This document shows positions 1 to 7,636 of a DNA stretch of 64,000 bases, one piece after another. Numbering within the stretch: position 1 is the stretch's first letter; each line of letters opens with the position of its first letter. The notes beneath the pieces were generated by a model. That model had not been told where the DNA came from. It saw nothing but the letters and a program-made list of their open reading frames with translations, and did not search any database. Location: contig QCCX01000001.1 in NCBI GenBank assembly GCA_003278845.1, positions 1-64,000 on the forward strand, given 5' to 3'. Source of the stretch: Prochlorococcus sp. AG-347-O22. GTDB lineage: Bacteria > Cyanobacteriota > Cyanobacteriia > PCC-6307 > Cyanobiaceae. The position numbers were made by a program, and so were the translations under genes.

Positions 1-213
1 TAAGCTATTATTTACTAATTTGTTTTTCAGGTTTCTCTTAAGAATTTCTTTCTGATAATCATTTAATACTTTGGAATCCTCTAAATTAAAAATAATCTCT
101 ACTCTGCTTTCAATTTTATTTACATTTTGCCCTCCAGGACCGGAGGATCTGGAAAATCGCCATTTAATTTCGTTGGATGGGATTACTAATGTTTTAGTAA
201 TTTTTAAATCCAT
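1..213 (-). CDS. arfB: Peptide-chain-release-factor-like ribosome rescue protein (ArfB/YaeJ type), 3' part cut by the window edge
   Basis: The 71 visible codons encode the class I release-factor catalytic domain. The segment SSGPGGQNVNK carries the GGQ motif (about residues 27-29), which triggers peptidyl-tRNA hydrolysis in the ribosome. The protein starts almost directly with this domain, so codon-recognition domains are absent. This is the layout of ArfB/YaeJ/ICT1-type factors that free ribosomes stalled on truncated mRNA. The basic C-terminal tail that would settle the family lies outside the window. The ATG at 213 is the only good start. Family assignment is strong; the exact subfamily is inferred. 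Confidence 0.85.
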   Translation of the reverse strand, partial: MDLKITKTLVIPSNEIKWRFSRSSGPGGQNVNKIESRVEIIFNLEDSKVLNDYQKEILKRNLKNKLVNNSL

Positions 214-417
214 TTTTAGTTCTTTTTGATTTAAATTTTTAGAAGCATCTCCTTAATACTTTAAAACATACCTTAAAATTTGATCGGTAAATACTGGGCG
301 GTTATGTTATGTAAACCGAAATTCGGTGTATTTGCCGTATCAATATCTTCGGTATTTATCCTTTCATATTCCAAAGAATTATCAGATATTGAATTTGTAC
401 TAATTCAAAGGTCACTT

Positions 418-654
418 ATGTATTCAATGTTTGATCTTCTTTTTGAAACACCTTCATATCGCCCTGTATATGTTATTTCCGATAGTGAAATGAAGGAGTT
501 AAAGAAAAACCAACATCAAGAAGAGCTTGATGAAATTACAACACAAAAAGTAAGACTTGAAGATGCTTTTAAAGCTCAACTAAAACATCTTGAAGAGAGA
601 GAAAAAGAAGTAAAAAAACAACTTAAAGTACTCTCAGTCTCAAAAGATAAATAA
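418..654 (+). CDS. Small charged coiled-coil-like hypothetical protein
   Basis: I do not recognise this 78-residue protein. Its N-terminal third contains LFETPSYRPVYVISD. The rest is rich in Glu and Lys with heptad-like spacing, suggesting a long helix or coiled coil. I chose ATG 418 because AAAGG lies just upstream; ATG 427 is also possible. The frame is open back to a TTG at 280, but that extension has no ribosome binding site and a different composition. A strong terminator follows the stop, supporting a real single-gene transcript. Confidence 0.7.
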   Translation: MYSMFDLLFETPSYRPVYVISDSEMKELKKNQHQEELDEITTQKVRLEDAFKAQLKHLEEREKEVKKQLKVLSVSKDK

Positions 655-681
655 TTTATTTTTAGAGAAATTACTTTTTTC

Positions 682-707
682 AAAGACGGTTAAAAACCGT
701 CTTTTTT
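682..707 (+). terminator. Rho-independent terminator
   Basis: A perfect 10-bp stem (AAAGACGGTT paired with AACCGTCTTT) around an AAA loop runs into a T tract ending at 707. It lies 28 bases after the stop of the upstream small gene and should end its transcript. Confidence 0.85.
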
Positions 708-773
708 AATTCTTCTGATTTTAAGGTATCTATTAAATCCACAGATTTTAAAAATATTTTCCATAATTAAAAA

Positions 774-878
774 ATGAATAACAATAAAGAAAAAATAAGA
801 ATGTTCTTACCCTTTAGTTGGGTAATTTGTGCAGCAATATCTTTTGCTTATATAAATTCACATTTAATAAATACCTAA
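774..878 (+). CDS. 34-residue single-span membrane micro-protein
   Basis: ATG 774 opens a 34-codon frame. It has a charged start (MNNNKEKIRM) followed by one hydrophobic stretch of about 20 residues (FLPFSWVICAAISFAYI) and a short polar end. It stops five bases before the next gene and may share its transcript. I do not recognise a family. The charge pattern predicts an N-in single-span protein, possibly a small thylakoid or plasma-membrane subunit, but this is inference. Confidence 0.5.
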   Translation: MNNNKEKIRMFLPFSWVICAAISFAYINSHLINT

Positions 879-883
879 CATAA

Positions 884-1228
884 ATGTCTTACCCCTCAAG
901 AGACGAAATACTTGCATCTTCAAAAGGATGGGTAGCATCTTTTTTGAATTTTCTTCCTGGTTTAGGATCAGGTTACTTATATCAAAGAAGATGGAAACCC
1001 TATTTTTTTACCATCACTGCTGGTACTGCATGGTTCGCTTTAGGTATTTTTTTACAAGGTGATTCAGAACCTTCTCAAAATGAACAAGTAATTGGAATTT
1101 CTGGTCTTTTTTTCATATCAATAGTTACAGTTATAGAAGCTAACTTGGCTTTCAAAAAAGCAAGTAATAAAACAAAAGCTGAAAAAGAGAAAATAATTTC
1201 CCCTAACAAAAAAGGATGGTTTAAATAA
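884..1228 (+). CDS. Conserved hypothetical membrane protein
   Basis: The 114-residue product has a hydrophilic start, then two or three hydrophobic segments (about residues 18-34, 38-58 and 70-88), and a Lys-rich tail. The segment FLNFLPGLGSGYLYQRRWKP looks like a re-entrant or loop motif between membrane segments. No catalytic motif is visible. It starts just after the 34-residue membrane ORF and probably forms a transcription unit with it. Function unknown. Confidence 0.75.
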   Translation: MSYPSRDEILASSKGWVASFLNFLPGLGSGYLYQRRWKPYFFTITAGTAWFALGIFLQGDSEPSQNEQVIGISGLFFISIVTVIEANLAFKKASNKTKAEKEKIISPNKKGWFK

Positions 1229-1324
1229 TTCAAAAAATTAGATCTAAAAAAATATTTAATTAGTTCTCAGTTTTTAAATTTAGGTAAAATTACCATATAT
1301 AATTTTAAGATAATTATAATTTTT

Positions 1325-1597
1325 TTAATTATAAAAAAATAAAATTTCCTTCTCTTTTAGACCTTCCCATCCCGAGTCTATTAATAATTGATTCAATGTT
1401 TCTTTATCAAAATGCTTAGAACCCGTTTTGACGCATCTATTTCTCATTGATTTTTTAACACCACTCCTTTGTCTTTTATTCTCCTCATCCATAATTCTAT
1501 TGTATAGATCTAGCATTTTTTGAGGGATTGGAGTACCGTCAAGATCAACTCCATTTTGAATAGCAAGATCAACAGCCCGCATACCCATTTTCTTCAT
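1325..1597 (-). CDS. Small basic hypothetical protein
   Basis: The product has about 90 residues and no signal peptide or membrane segment. The middle is rich in Arg and Lys (KRQRSGVKKSMRNRC) and the end is DSGWEGLKEKEILFFYN. I chose ATG 1597; the frame is open to a TTG at 1630, but that adds a Phe/Tyr-rich stretch without a plausible ribosome binding site. The basic core could bind nucleic acid, but there is no recognised domain. Function unknown. Confidence 0.55.
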   Translation of the reverse strand: MKKMGMRAVDLAIQNGVDLDGTPIPQKMLDLYNRIMDEENKRQRSGVKKSMRNRCVKTGSKHFDKETLNQLLIDSGWEGLKEKEILFFYN

Positions 1598-1663
1598 ATA
1601 TAAAAAAAAGCTGAAACTATAATAAAACAAAACTTATTAAACTAAAATTCTTTGATTAATAAT

Positions 1664-2113
1664 TTATTGATTTTGAATTTCCTTAAGTACTCTAATAGCC
1701 TCTTTAATGTGTTCAGGACCATTCAATAAATCTCTAAAAATATGCCTAACTGTTCCTTTGCGATCAATAACGTAAGTCACCCTACCATCCATAAAGCCTA
1801 ATACTTTAGGAACTTTAAAAGTTTTCCTAAGAGAGTCATTCGTATCACAAAGTAATGGATATTGTAATTTATTTTTATTAGCAAATGCCAAATGACTTGA
1901 GGTACTTCCATTACTTACTCCCCAAACTTGTGCACCTAATACTTTAAATAAGTCATATTTATCTCTGAATCCGCAAACTTCTATAGTGCAACCCGGCGTA
2001 TCATCTTTTGGATAAAAAAACAAAACAAGGGGATTTTTTAAACCCTTATTTGATCTTTTAACTCCATTTTGATCCAATAAAGAAAATTCTGGAATTTTAT
2101 CTCCAATCTGCAC
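1664..2113 (-). CDS. prxQ: Thiol peroxidase, PrxQ/Bcp-type peroxiredoxin
   Basis: This is a full-length 149-residue atypical 2-Cys peroxiredoxin. It reduces H2O2 and organic peroxides with electrons from thioredoxin. The active site DDTPGCTIEVCGFRD has the peroxidatic Cys42 and the resolving Cys47 five residues later, which is the PrxQ signature. The thioredoxin-fold strand LVLFFYPKD and the late TYVIDRKGTVRHIF segment are also present. It is expected to protect thylakoids from peroxide. It lies alone on the minus strand between unrelated small genes. Confidence 0.93.
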   Translation of the reverse strand: MQIGDKIPEFSLLDQNGVKRSNKGLKNPLVLFFYPKDDTPGCTIEVCGFRDKYDLFKVLGAQVWGVSNGSTSSHLAFANKNKLQYPLLCDTNDSLRKTFKVPKVLGFMDGRVTYVIDRKGTVRHIFRDLLNGPEHIKEAIRVLKEIQNQ

Positions 2114-2274
2114 AATAATTCTTGTAAAGTTCCATATTAGAGGTTAATAAGTTTTTTTTGTGGCTTTACAGTAAATAACTGATATTAAAGTCAGTTTTTT
2201 TGTTTTAAAAGATACTAAAAAATTATTGAAATAAACTAGGGTGAGCTTAACTCTGGTGAATTTATTAATTCAAT

Positions 2275-2409
2275 ATGGAATTAATAATTTATATTTTTTT
2301 ATTTCTTATTCTTTTTTTTGGAGTTATTTTTAACTTAAAAATAACTAATTTTAAAAAAGTTAAAGAAATACGAAACAAGGCTAAAGATTATTCAAAAAAG
2401 AATAATTAA
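2275..2409 (+). CDS. 44-residue single-span membrane micro-protein with Lys-rich tail
   Basis: ATG 2275 gives a 44-codon frame. It starts with about 20 hydrophobic residues (IIYIFLFLILFFGVIFNL) followed by a strongly basic tail (KKVKEIRNKAKDYSKKNN). The positive tail predicts a cytoplasmic C-terminus. I know no family for it. AT-rich DNA produces such frames by chance, so comparison across Prochlorococcus genomes decides whether it is real. Confidence 0.45.
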   Translation: MELIIYIFLFLILFFGVIFNLKITNFKKVKEIRNKAKDYSKKNN

Positions 2410-2425
2410 ATATGTATTGCTAAGA

Positions 2426-2665
2426 TTAAAATTCAATTTTTTCATTTGGAGTAAATACTGAGCAATATTTTTTTACTAGGTCCTTTGGCTGACTAGTTGA
2501 AGAATTCGTTAATTTTAATTTTAGTTTTTCTGTAGCCTCATTAGCATTAATCTCACCGAGTCGATATCTTGCACAAGTATCCAATACTTTAAACATTTTT
2601 GTGGTAACGGCTTCAGCTGGATAAATTAGAAAAAATAGGTAAAAAACAACAAATAAGTACTTCAT
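2426..2665 (-). CDS. Small secreted or periplasmic hypothetical protein with two cysteines
   Basis: The 79-residue precursor starts with a clear Sec signal peptide, and a likely cleavage site follows PAEA at about residue 19. The mature part is about 60 residues with two cysteines (in DTCARY and KKYCSVF) that could form a disulfide. The helical segment between them is rich in Lys, Glu and Ala. No family is recognised. The export signal is seen directly; the function is unknown. Confidence 0.65.
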   Translation of the reverse strand: MKYLFVVFYLFFLIYPAEAVTTKMFKVLDTCARYRLGEINANEATEKLKLKLTNSSTSQPKDLVKKYCSVFTPNEKIEF

Positions 2666-2821
2666 TTTTTAAGAAAGTAAGTATTAAGCGAATAGTTTCA
2701 ATAATTTGGAAAAAGATTAAAATTCAACAGGATAATTTAATTTGAGTTGAATCTAGGATTTCTATAAAATAATAATAAAAGAAATTAGGATAAAATAAGT
2801 GATAGTAATAAAATTATCTCA

Positions 2822-2965
2822 GTGAAAATTAGAAAATTAATAGATAAACATAAAACCCTTATAAATTGGTACCAAAAAAAATTCAAATTGAGTGATTATC
2901 AATTGCTTTGGTTAGTTTTCTTTAAAGGAGTATTAATAACAATAATATTTTTCAAAATTTTTTAA
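2822..2965 (+). CDS. 47-residue membrane micro-protein
   Basis: GTG 2822 opens a 47-codon frame. It has a basic N-terminal helix (KIRKLIDKHKTL), a short aromatic linker and a C-terminal hydrophobic span containing YQLLWLVFFKGVL. The amphipathic-helix plus membrane-span layout and the Trp/Tyr-rich boundary look like a genuine small membrane protein. I do not recognise a named family. The GTG start is inferred, since no in-frame ATG gives a comparable protein. Confidence 0.5.
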   Translation: MKIRKLIDKHKTLINWYQKKFKLSDYQLLWLVFFKGVLITIIFFKIF

Positions 2966-3054
2966 TATTAATAAGTCCGTTCCGAGAATGAAATTTTCAC
3001 ATGATTTGACTATATTTAATAGTAGATTTCCTAATTAGTTAATAGTTATCAGCT

Positions 3055-3321
3055 ATGAATATTTTTGGTGTAGGTTTACCTGAAGTTACTGTAATACTTA
3101 TCTTAGCTCTTTTAATTTTTGGTCCAAAAAAGCTCCCAGAATTAGGCAAACAGCTTGGTAAAACTTTGAAAAGCCTTAAAAAAGCATCGAATGAATTTCA
3201 AAATGAAATCGATCAAGTTATGAACGAAGAAGATAAAGATGAATCTCCTAAATCCATAGAAGGCAGTCAGACCAATGAAATTAATCAAGAAAAAATAGAT
3301 TCAGAAAACAGCAACAACTAA
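3055..3321 (+). CDS. tatA: Sec-independent protein translocase subunit TatA-like
   Basis: The 88-residue protein has the TatA/B/E layout: a short N-terminal membrane helix (PEVTVILILALLIFG), the FGPKKLPELGKQLG hinge and amphipathic helix, and an acidic, disordered tail. TatA multimers form the pore that moves folded, twin-arginine proteins across the plasma and thylakoid membranes. The tail is dominated by Asp, Glu, Asn and Ser. TatA and TatB are hard to tell apart by eye; the short tail favours TatA. An unknown gene follows after four bases and is probably co-transcribed. Confidence 0.9.
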   Translation: MNIFGVGLPEVTVILILALLIFGPKKLPELGKQLGKTLKSLKKASNEFQNEIDQVMNEEDKDESPKSIEGSQTNEINQEKIDSENSNN

Positions 3322-3325
3322 TATC

Positions 3326-3718
3326 TTGGATAGGCCCATAACCCCCATAGACGAATTTGAAAGAGCATTAGATAAAGCAGCTCTTACTAAAGAAGAATAT
3401 GAATTGATAGACTACATTCGCTATACAAGTGTATTTACTCAACCTAGTCTTATTAAAGATCTAAAAAGGCCATCAAAACCTCCTCTTTTATCAGTTCTAT
3501 GTCAAATTTGCAGAAAAATTGGTTCGGAGATGCCAGATCATTTCAAAAAAGTAATTGAGTGGTCAATCGAAATAAGTGATCACGATACAAAATGGGATGC
3601 TCATTTAATTTGCGCAGAAGCATTGAATATAGACAAAATCCCATTAAGTCCTATTCATGGAACAACTTTATTTGATGTTCTTGTTGTACACAAAGAATTA
3701 TTTCTTGGATTTGATTAA
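3326..3718 (+). CDS. Conserved hypothetical soluble protein downstream of tatA
   Basis: The 130-residue soluble, mainly helical protein starts at a TTG four bases after the tatA stop, so translational coupling is likely. Segments such as TPIDEFERALDKAALTKEEY and PPLLSVLCQICRKIG look ordered and conserved. The two cysteines in LCQIC are three apart but lack a second pair for metal binding. I do not recognise the family. Its position hints at, but does not show, a link to export or membrane housekeeping. Confidence 0.7.
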   Translation: MDRPITPIDEFERALDKAALTKEEYELIDYIRYTSVFTQPSLIKDLKRPSKPPLLSVLCQICRKIGSEMPDHFKKVIEWSIEISDHDTKWDAHLICAEALNIDKIPLSPIHGTTLFDVLVVHKELFLGFD

Positions 3719-3719
3719 A

Positions 3720-4037
3720 TTAATCATCTAAAGGCACAGAATCAGTATCTATAACTTCCGAATCACCATAATTATTTATTTTATTTTCAATCCAGTTATT
3801 TATATAACTAACTAAAGGTAATGAACCTCTAAAGATAAAAATAGAGGTAGGCAAAGCGCTTAATAATCCGACTACAGGACTTTTAAAAAGTAATCTTCCG
3901 GCTTTTATGTTAAATAAAATAATAAGCGCTGAGGGGACTATAACTTTAACTACTGTTTTGAGCGCCTCAAGCCAACCGACACGATATATCCACCATATTA
4001 AAATTATGCCAACTATATATAGGAATAAGTAAGTCAT
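3720..4037 (-). CDS. Hypothetical membrane protein
   Basis: The 105-residue product has an N-terminal hydrophobic helix (about residues 1-18), a second hydrophobic segment (about 28-45) and a third weaker one (55-70). An acidic tail ends in DTDSVPLDD. No catalytic motif is present. Its stop is one base from the stop of the upstream plus-strand gene, so the two are tightly convergent. It resembles small J-domain-less membrane proteins of cyanobacteria, but I cannot name it. Confidence 0.65.
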   Translation of the reverse strand: MTYLFLYIVGIILIWWIYRVGWLEALKTVVKVIVPSALIILFNIKAGRLLFKSPVVGLLSALPTSIFIFRGSLPLVSYINNWIENKINNYGDSEVIDTDSVPLDD

Positions 4038-4128
4038 AAAAATAGTATAATGTTTATCTATTTATCTTGTTCTTGCTAAGAAAAAGATTTTATAAATTTC
4101 TTTAACATCAATCAATCAAATTCTAGTA

Positions 4129-4344
4129 ATGAGTTTTTCTGAAATAAGAAAATTTTTAATTAAGATGCAATCTGATGAAGAATTAAAAAAGCAGGTTACG
4201 ACATCCTCTACAGCAGATGATGTAGCCCTAATAGGTCAACGCTTAGGTTATGACTTTTCAGGAGATGATCTCTTAAGATTTAATGGTCAAAAAGTTGATA
4301 AAGTTACCGTAAGAAAGGTAGATCATCCAGGAGAATACCACTAA
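4129..4344 (+). CDS. Nif11-like leader-domain peptide
   Basis: The 71-residue protein fits the Nif11-like leader domain: MSFSEIRKFL at the start, a helix with SDEELKKQV, then ADDVALIGQRLGYDFSGDDL. In low-light Prochlorococcus this domain is the leader of prochlorosin lanthipeptides. Here there is no double-glycine cleavage site and no Cys/Ser/Thr-rich core after the domain, only about 20 residues ending in HPGEYH. No LanM-type synthetase or peptidase transporter is in the window. It is most likely a stand-alone Nif11-domain protein of unknown role. Confidence 0.75.
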   Translation: MSFSEIRKFLIKMQSDEELKKQVTTSSTADDVALIGQRLGYDFSGDDLLRFNGQKVDKVTVRKVDHPGEYH

Positions 4345-4345
4345 A

Positions 4346-4831
4346 TTAAGACTTAACCCATATTGCAAGCCCTCCACCTCTGCCTCGAGCACACAACCAA
4401 TTATCTTTAATACTAATTCCTACAAGTGAGAAAAAAGGCATTCTTTTATCTTCTGGTTTTTTTAATTCCTTATTAAATATAGGAAAACTACTAATACTAA
4501 TTTTTAATTCTTCAAAATAGAAAGCCAATAAAGGTCTAATCCCTTTTAATTCTGCGTTGCCTATAAAAGTGATATTTAATAATCCGAAATTAATTGAATT
4601 TTTTATTTCATAATTTATTTGATCCTCTTTATTTTTACTTTTCAGTTCGAGTCTTGCCGACAATACTTGGAGAATGGAACTGGGTATATTTTTGATTTCA
4701 TCTGACTCCTTTCCCCATACATACTTAAACTTCCATATTCCTAACAATTCCTCATAGGCAATTCCGCTACCATTTTTTTGGGAATTTTTTTCTAATAGTT
4801 TTATCTCATTAATATCAGGAAATTGTTTCAT
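4346..4831 (-). CDS. Hypothetical protein, possibly PAP/fibrillin-like
   Basis: The 161-residue soluble protein has alternating strand-like segments and ends in NWLCARGRGGGLAIWVKS. The early segment YEELLGIWKFKYVWG and this late Arg/Gly-rich segment recall plastid-lipid-associated (fibrillin) proteins of thylakoid lipid bodies, but the match is from memory and weak. ATG 4831 is preferred; the frame extends to a TTG at 4855. It stops one base after the convergent Nif11-like gene. Confidence 0.6.
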   Translation of the reverse strand: MKQFPDINEIKLLEKNSQKNGSGIAYEELLGIWKFKYVWGKESDEIKNIPSSILQVLSARLELKSKNKEDQINYEIKNSINFGLLNITFIGNAELKGIRPLLAFYFEELKISISSFPIFNKELKKPEDKRMPFFSLVGISIKDNWLCARGRGGGLAIWVKS

Positions 4832-5003
4832 AATAGATTTTAATCTAAGAATCAAATACTAAGATAACGCTATAAAAAATGTTCTTTGTTAAAAATATCT
4901 CCAAAAAGATTTCTTTATTTCAAAATATTTCCAAAAAAATAATTTTGCGGCACACATAAGGAACAAGATCTCGCTATTATGTTTACATAAAGTAACTAAA
5001 TCA

Positions 5004-5114
5004 ATGGATTTTATTTCTAAAAGTCAAGGATACATCCCTCTTAAAGCAGTCCCTTACATATTTTTCTTAGCTGTTGTACTAAGTATTACAACTTCAACTA
5101 ATACATTTGTCTAA
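5004..5114 (+). CDS. 36-residue single-span membrane micro-protein
   Basis: ATG 5004 opens a 36-codon frame. It starts with polar MDFISKSQGY, followed by one span (AVPYIFFLAVVLSITT) and a short tail. Its size and layout resemble the small subunits of photosystems, but it matches none that I recognise. It ends 39 bases before the CrtI/CrtISO-like gene and could share its transcript. Confidence 0.45.
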   Translation: MDFISKSQGYIPLKAVPYIFFLAVVLSITTSTNTFV

Positions 5115-5153
5115 AACTATTTAGTTGCGCGAGAAGAGTAAAGTAAATATTTA

Positions 5154-6683
5154 ATGGAAAAGTATGATGTTGTAATAGTAGGTAGTGGAATAGGGGGATT
5201 ATGTTGTGGTTCGATTCTCGCTTTATCAGGCAAAAAAGTACTTATATGTGAAGCTCATAGCCAGCCAGGTGGTGTTGCCCACAGTTTCAAAAGAAATGGT
5301 TATACTTTCGAATCAGGTCCTTCCTTGTGGAGTGGAATAGGTAAATGGCCGACAACTAATCCCCTAGGGCAAATTCTTAAATTACTTGATGAAGAAGTTG
5401 AACTATGTCAATACAAAGGTTGGCAAGTAATTGTCCCAGAAGGCAATTTTAATCTTGATGTGGGGGAAGAACCTTTTAAACAAACAATTAAAACTTTAAG
5501 AGGTGAGAAATCTGTTAAAGAATGGGAATCATTTATTTCCGGAATAAAACCTCTTAGCCAAATAATAAATGAAATACCATTACTCTCTTTTTCTCCCGAA
5601 TCAATAAATTTCTTAGATCTAATAAATTTAACACCAAAATTTTTACCTAATATCAATCAAATATCAAAAATTAATAGAGGCTTTGGGAATTTAGTAAATA
5701 ATCATCTAGAGGATCCTTTTCTCAGAAATTGGGTTGATTTATTGAGCTTTTTGATAAGTGGTATGTCAATGCATGATACAAATACAGCTGCGATGGCTAC
5801 TTTATTTAACGAATGGTTTGAACCAAATTCATATCTTGAATACCCCAAAGGAGGTAGTGAATCTATCGTAAAAGCCTTAATTAATGGATTTAAAAAAAAT
5901 GGAGGAGAATTAATTCTTTCTTCGAGAGTAAAGACAATTAACTTCAATAAAAATTTAGCTACAGGTATAACTCTTAATAATGGTTCTCGTTATAGTTGTG
6001 AATCTGTTGTCACCAACACTGATGTTTGGAATTTAAAAAAGTTAATTCCAGATGAAATTTCAAAAAGATGGAATACAAAAGTTTTGAACCCTAATAAATG
6101 CGATTCTTTCCTTCATATACATCTAGGTTTTGATGCTGATGGTCTTGAAAATTTGCCAATACATGCGATATATGTTGATGATTGGGAAAAAGGTATAACC
6201 GCAGAAAGAAATATAGCTGTATTTTCAATCCCATCTGTTTTAGATAAAAATATGGCCCCTCAAGGAAAACATGTTCTTCATGGATATACTCCCGCAAATG
6301 AACCTTGGGAAATTTGGGAAAACCTAAATCCAAAGGAATTAGAATATAGAAATTTGAAAGAAGAAAGATGTTCAATATTCCTTAATGCAGTGCGAAAATT
6401 CATCCCTGATATAGATGAAAGGATTGATTTAAAGATGCTAGGAACCCCAATCACTCATAAAAAATTTACCAATACCTATTGCGGTAGTTACGGCCCTGCA
6501 TTATCTGCAGCAAAAGGTCTTTTCCCAGGCTGCAAAACTCCAGTGAAAAATTTATTTACTTGCGGTGCAAGTACATTTCCAGGTATTGGAATTCCTGCTG
6601 TTTCAGCAAGTGGCGCTTACGCAGCTGAGCAAATCATTGGTAAAAAAGAATTTAAAACTCTTCTTAAGAAAATAAATTTATGA
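5154..6683 (+). CDS. CrtI/CrtISO-family FAD-dependent carotenoid oxidoreductase or isomerase
   Basis: The 509-residue protein has an N-terminal dinucleotide-binding fold (VVIVGSGIGGLCCGSIL) followed by EAHSQPGGVAHSF. The typical C-terminal FAD motif of phytoene desaturase-like enzymes reads NLFTCGASTFPGIGIPAVSA. The family includes CrtI, CrtISO/CrtH and related carotenoid ketolases. The middle segment LEYPKGGSESIVKALINGF matches the CrtISO style. It probably isomerises or oxidises carotenoids at the thylakoid, but sequence reading cannot separate true CrtH from a paralog of unknown substrate. No other carotenoid gene adjoins it. Confidence 0.8.
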   Translation: MEKYDVVIVGSGIGGLCCGSILALSGKKVLICEAHSQPGGVAHSFKRNGYTFESGPSLWSGIGKWPTTNPLGQILKLLDEEVELCQYKGWQVIVPEGNFNLDVGEEPFKQTIKTLRGEKSVKEWESFISGIKPLSQIINEIPLLSFSPESINFLDLINLTPKFLPNINQISKINRGFGNLVNNHLEDPFLRNWVDLLSFLISGMSMHDTNTAAMATLFNEWFEPNSYLEYPKGGSESIVKALINGFKKNGGELILSSRVKTINFNKNLATGITLNNGSRYSCESVVTNTDVWNLKKLIPDEISKRWNTKVLNPNKCDSFLHIHLGFDADGLENLPIHAIYVDDWEKGITAERNIAVFSIPSVLDKNMAPQGKHVLHGYTPANEPWEIWENLNPKELEYRNLKEERCSIFLNAVRKFIPDIDERIDLKMLGTPITHKKFTNTYCGSYGPALSAAKGLFPGCKTPVKNLFTCGASTFPGIGIPAVSASGAYAAEQIIGKKEFKTLLKKINL

Positions 6684-6799
6684 ATCAAGTTCTTTTTATA
6701 ACTCTACAAATTCTTAGTTAAGAAATAACAATAAAGAAAGCAAAAACTTTCAATAATGATAATCTTTACCTGAACATAAACTTAACTTATAGCTCTTAT

Positions 6800-7003
6800 A
6801 TGTTTTTCTTATCAATTCCTCAAGCGTGGCATTTAGTTGGCACTTGGTCAGAACAACTTCCAAACGAGTCAAATCTTATAGGAATGGGCCAAACAGAATT
6901 AATGATGACTTTACATTCAATATTCGTTCCTCTCTTACTTGTAATTTCATATTACCTATTCAATAGACTTAATAAAAACGAATCAAAGAAAATTAAAGGA
7001 TGA
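6800..7003 (+). CDS. Small membrane hypothetical protein
   Basis: The 67-residue product has a weakly hydrophobic start (FFLSIPQAWHLVGTW), a polar middle with NLIGMGQTELM, and a clear C-terminal span (LHSIFVPLLLVISYYLF) followed by a basic tail. One confident membrane span is seen. I know no family. It lies between the CrtISO-like gene and a convergent conserved gene. Confidence 0.6.
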   Translation: MFFLSIPQAWHLVGTWSEQLPNESNLIGMGQTELMMTLHSIFVPLLLVISYYLFNRLNKNESKKIKG

Positions 7004-7014
7004 TCGTTTAAGGT

Positions 7015-7305
7015 TTATTTAGCTGAGCTTCTTCTAACTACTTTTCTGCCTGTAGAAGTATCAATTCCGCTTGAATCTTTAGTTTGTGAATTAGTTTCAA
7101 TATTATCAACATCACTTTTATCCATTTCCGCGCAAACACCTACTACCATGGCAGCTTGCATTTGATCAGGTAAATCTCCAATAGTTAATAAAGCCTTTAA
7201 AACTAATTGAAGTCGAGTTTGTCGATCTATTTCAGGTCTTAGTTTTTTTACGGTATTCCAAAGTTCTTGGGTAACTTCTTTTAAAAGTTCTCGATCTACA
7301 GCCAA
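7015..7305 (-). CDS. Conserved cyanobacterial hypothetical protein (about 100 residues)
   Basis: The 96-residue soluble protein has a helical N-terminal two thirds (ELLKEVTQELWNTVKKLRPE, then RQTRLQLVLKALLTIGDLP) and a disordered, Ser/Thr/Lys-rich tail ending RKVVRRSSAK. It is not membrane-bound. The well-formed amphipathic helices and the ATG start make it a convincing gene. The function is unknown, and I recognise no domain name. Confidence 0.75.
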   Translation of the reverse strand: MAVDRELLKEVTQELWNTVKKLRPEIDRQTRLQLVLKALLTIGDLPDQMQAAMVVGVCAEMDKSDVDNIETNSQTKDSSGIDTSTGRKVVRRSSAK

Positions 7306-7396
7306 ATTAAATCCTTCTTGTATTTCTACTAATCTAACAAATAATTGGATCTCGTAAAATAATATTCGATAAAAAGATTGTTAGTTAATATTTTTT

Positions 7397-7603
7397 CTAT
7401 CCAAATACAAGTTGCATTTGTTTATGCAATTCATTTTTCTCTTGCGATAGTTCATCTTTTTCAATCTTTTTTAGAGCAAAAGTTTTATAAAATTTTTTTT
7501 GAATTTTTATTGGAGTATTTTCAAACTTTGCATTTTTTCTTATTAGAGAATTCCACTCTTTTGAATTAAAAGGGGCATAAGGAGAAGATGAAATCACTTT
7601 CAT
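7397..7603 (-). CDS. Small basic hypothetical protein
   Basis: The 68-residue soluble protein begins MKVISSSPYAPFNSKEW and continues with a Lys-rich helical part (KIEKDELSQEKNELHKQ). No domain is recognised. An 18-bp perfect palindrome sits at 7619-7636, just upstream of its start, and could be its operator. An opposite-strand frame at 7378-7569 is Phe-rich and looks like a shadow. Confidence 0.6.
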   Translation of the reverse strand: MKVISSSPYAPFNSKEWNSLIRKNAKFENTPIKIQKKFYKTFALKKIEKDELSQEKNELHKQMQLVFG

Positions 7604-7618
7604 ATCTTATAATACATC

Positions 7619-7636
7619 TGTACTAATATTAGTACA
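7619..7636. promoter_or_regulatory. Perfect 18-bp palindrome, candidate operator
   Basis: The sequence TGTACTAATATTAGTACA is its own reverse complement. It lies 16 bases upstream of the ATG of the 68-residue gene (minus strand). A two-fold symmetric site so close to a start is the classic shape of a repressor site. It does not match the NtcA consensus (GTA-N8-TAC) or the shorter cyanobacterial LexA box. The bound protein is unknown. Confidence 0.45.

Noticed and set aside
280-417. Upstream extension of the small gene at 418-654
   Set aside because: It needs a TTG start without a binding site, and its composition differs from the rest; ATG 418 has AAAGG upstream.
7378-7569. Plus-strand frame of 63 codons
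   Set aside because: It is antisense to the 68-residue gene and is a Phe-rich shadow with no features.
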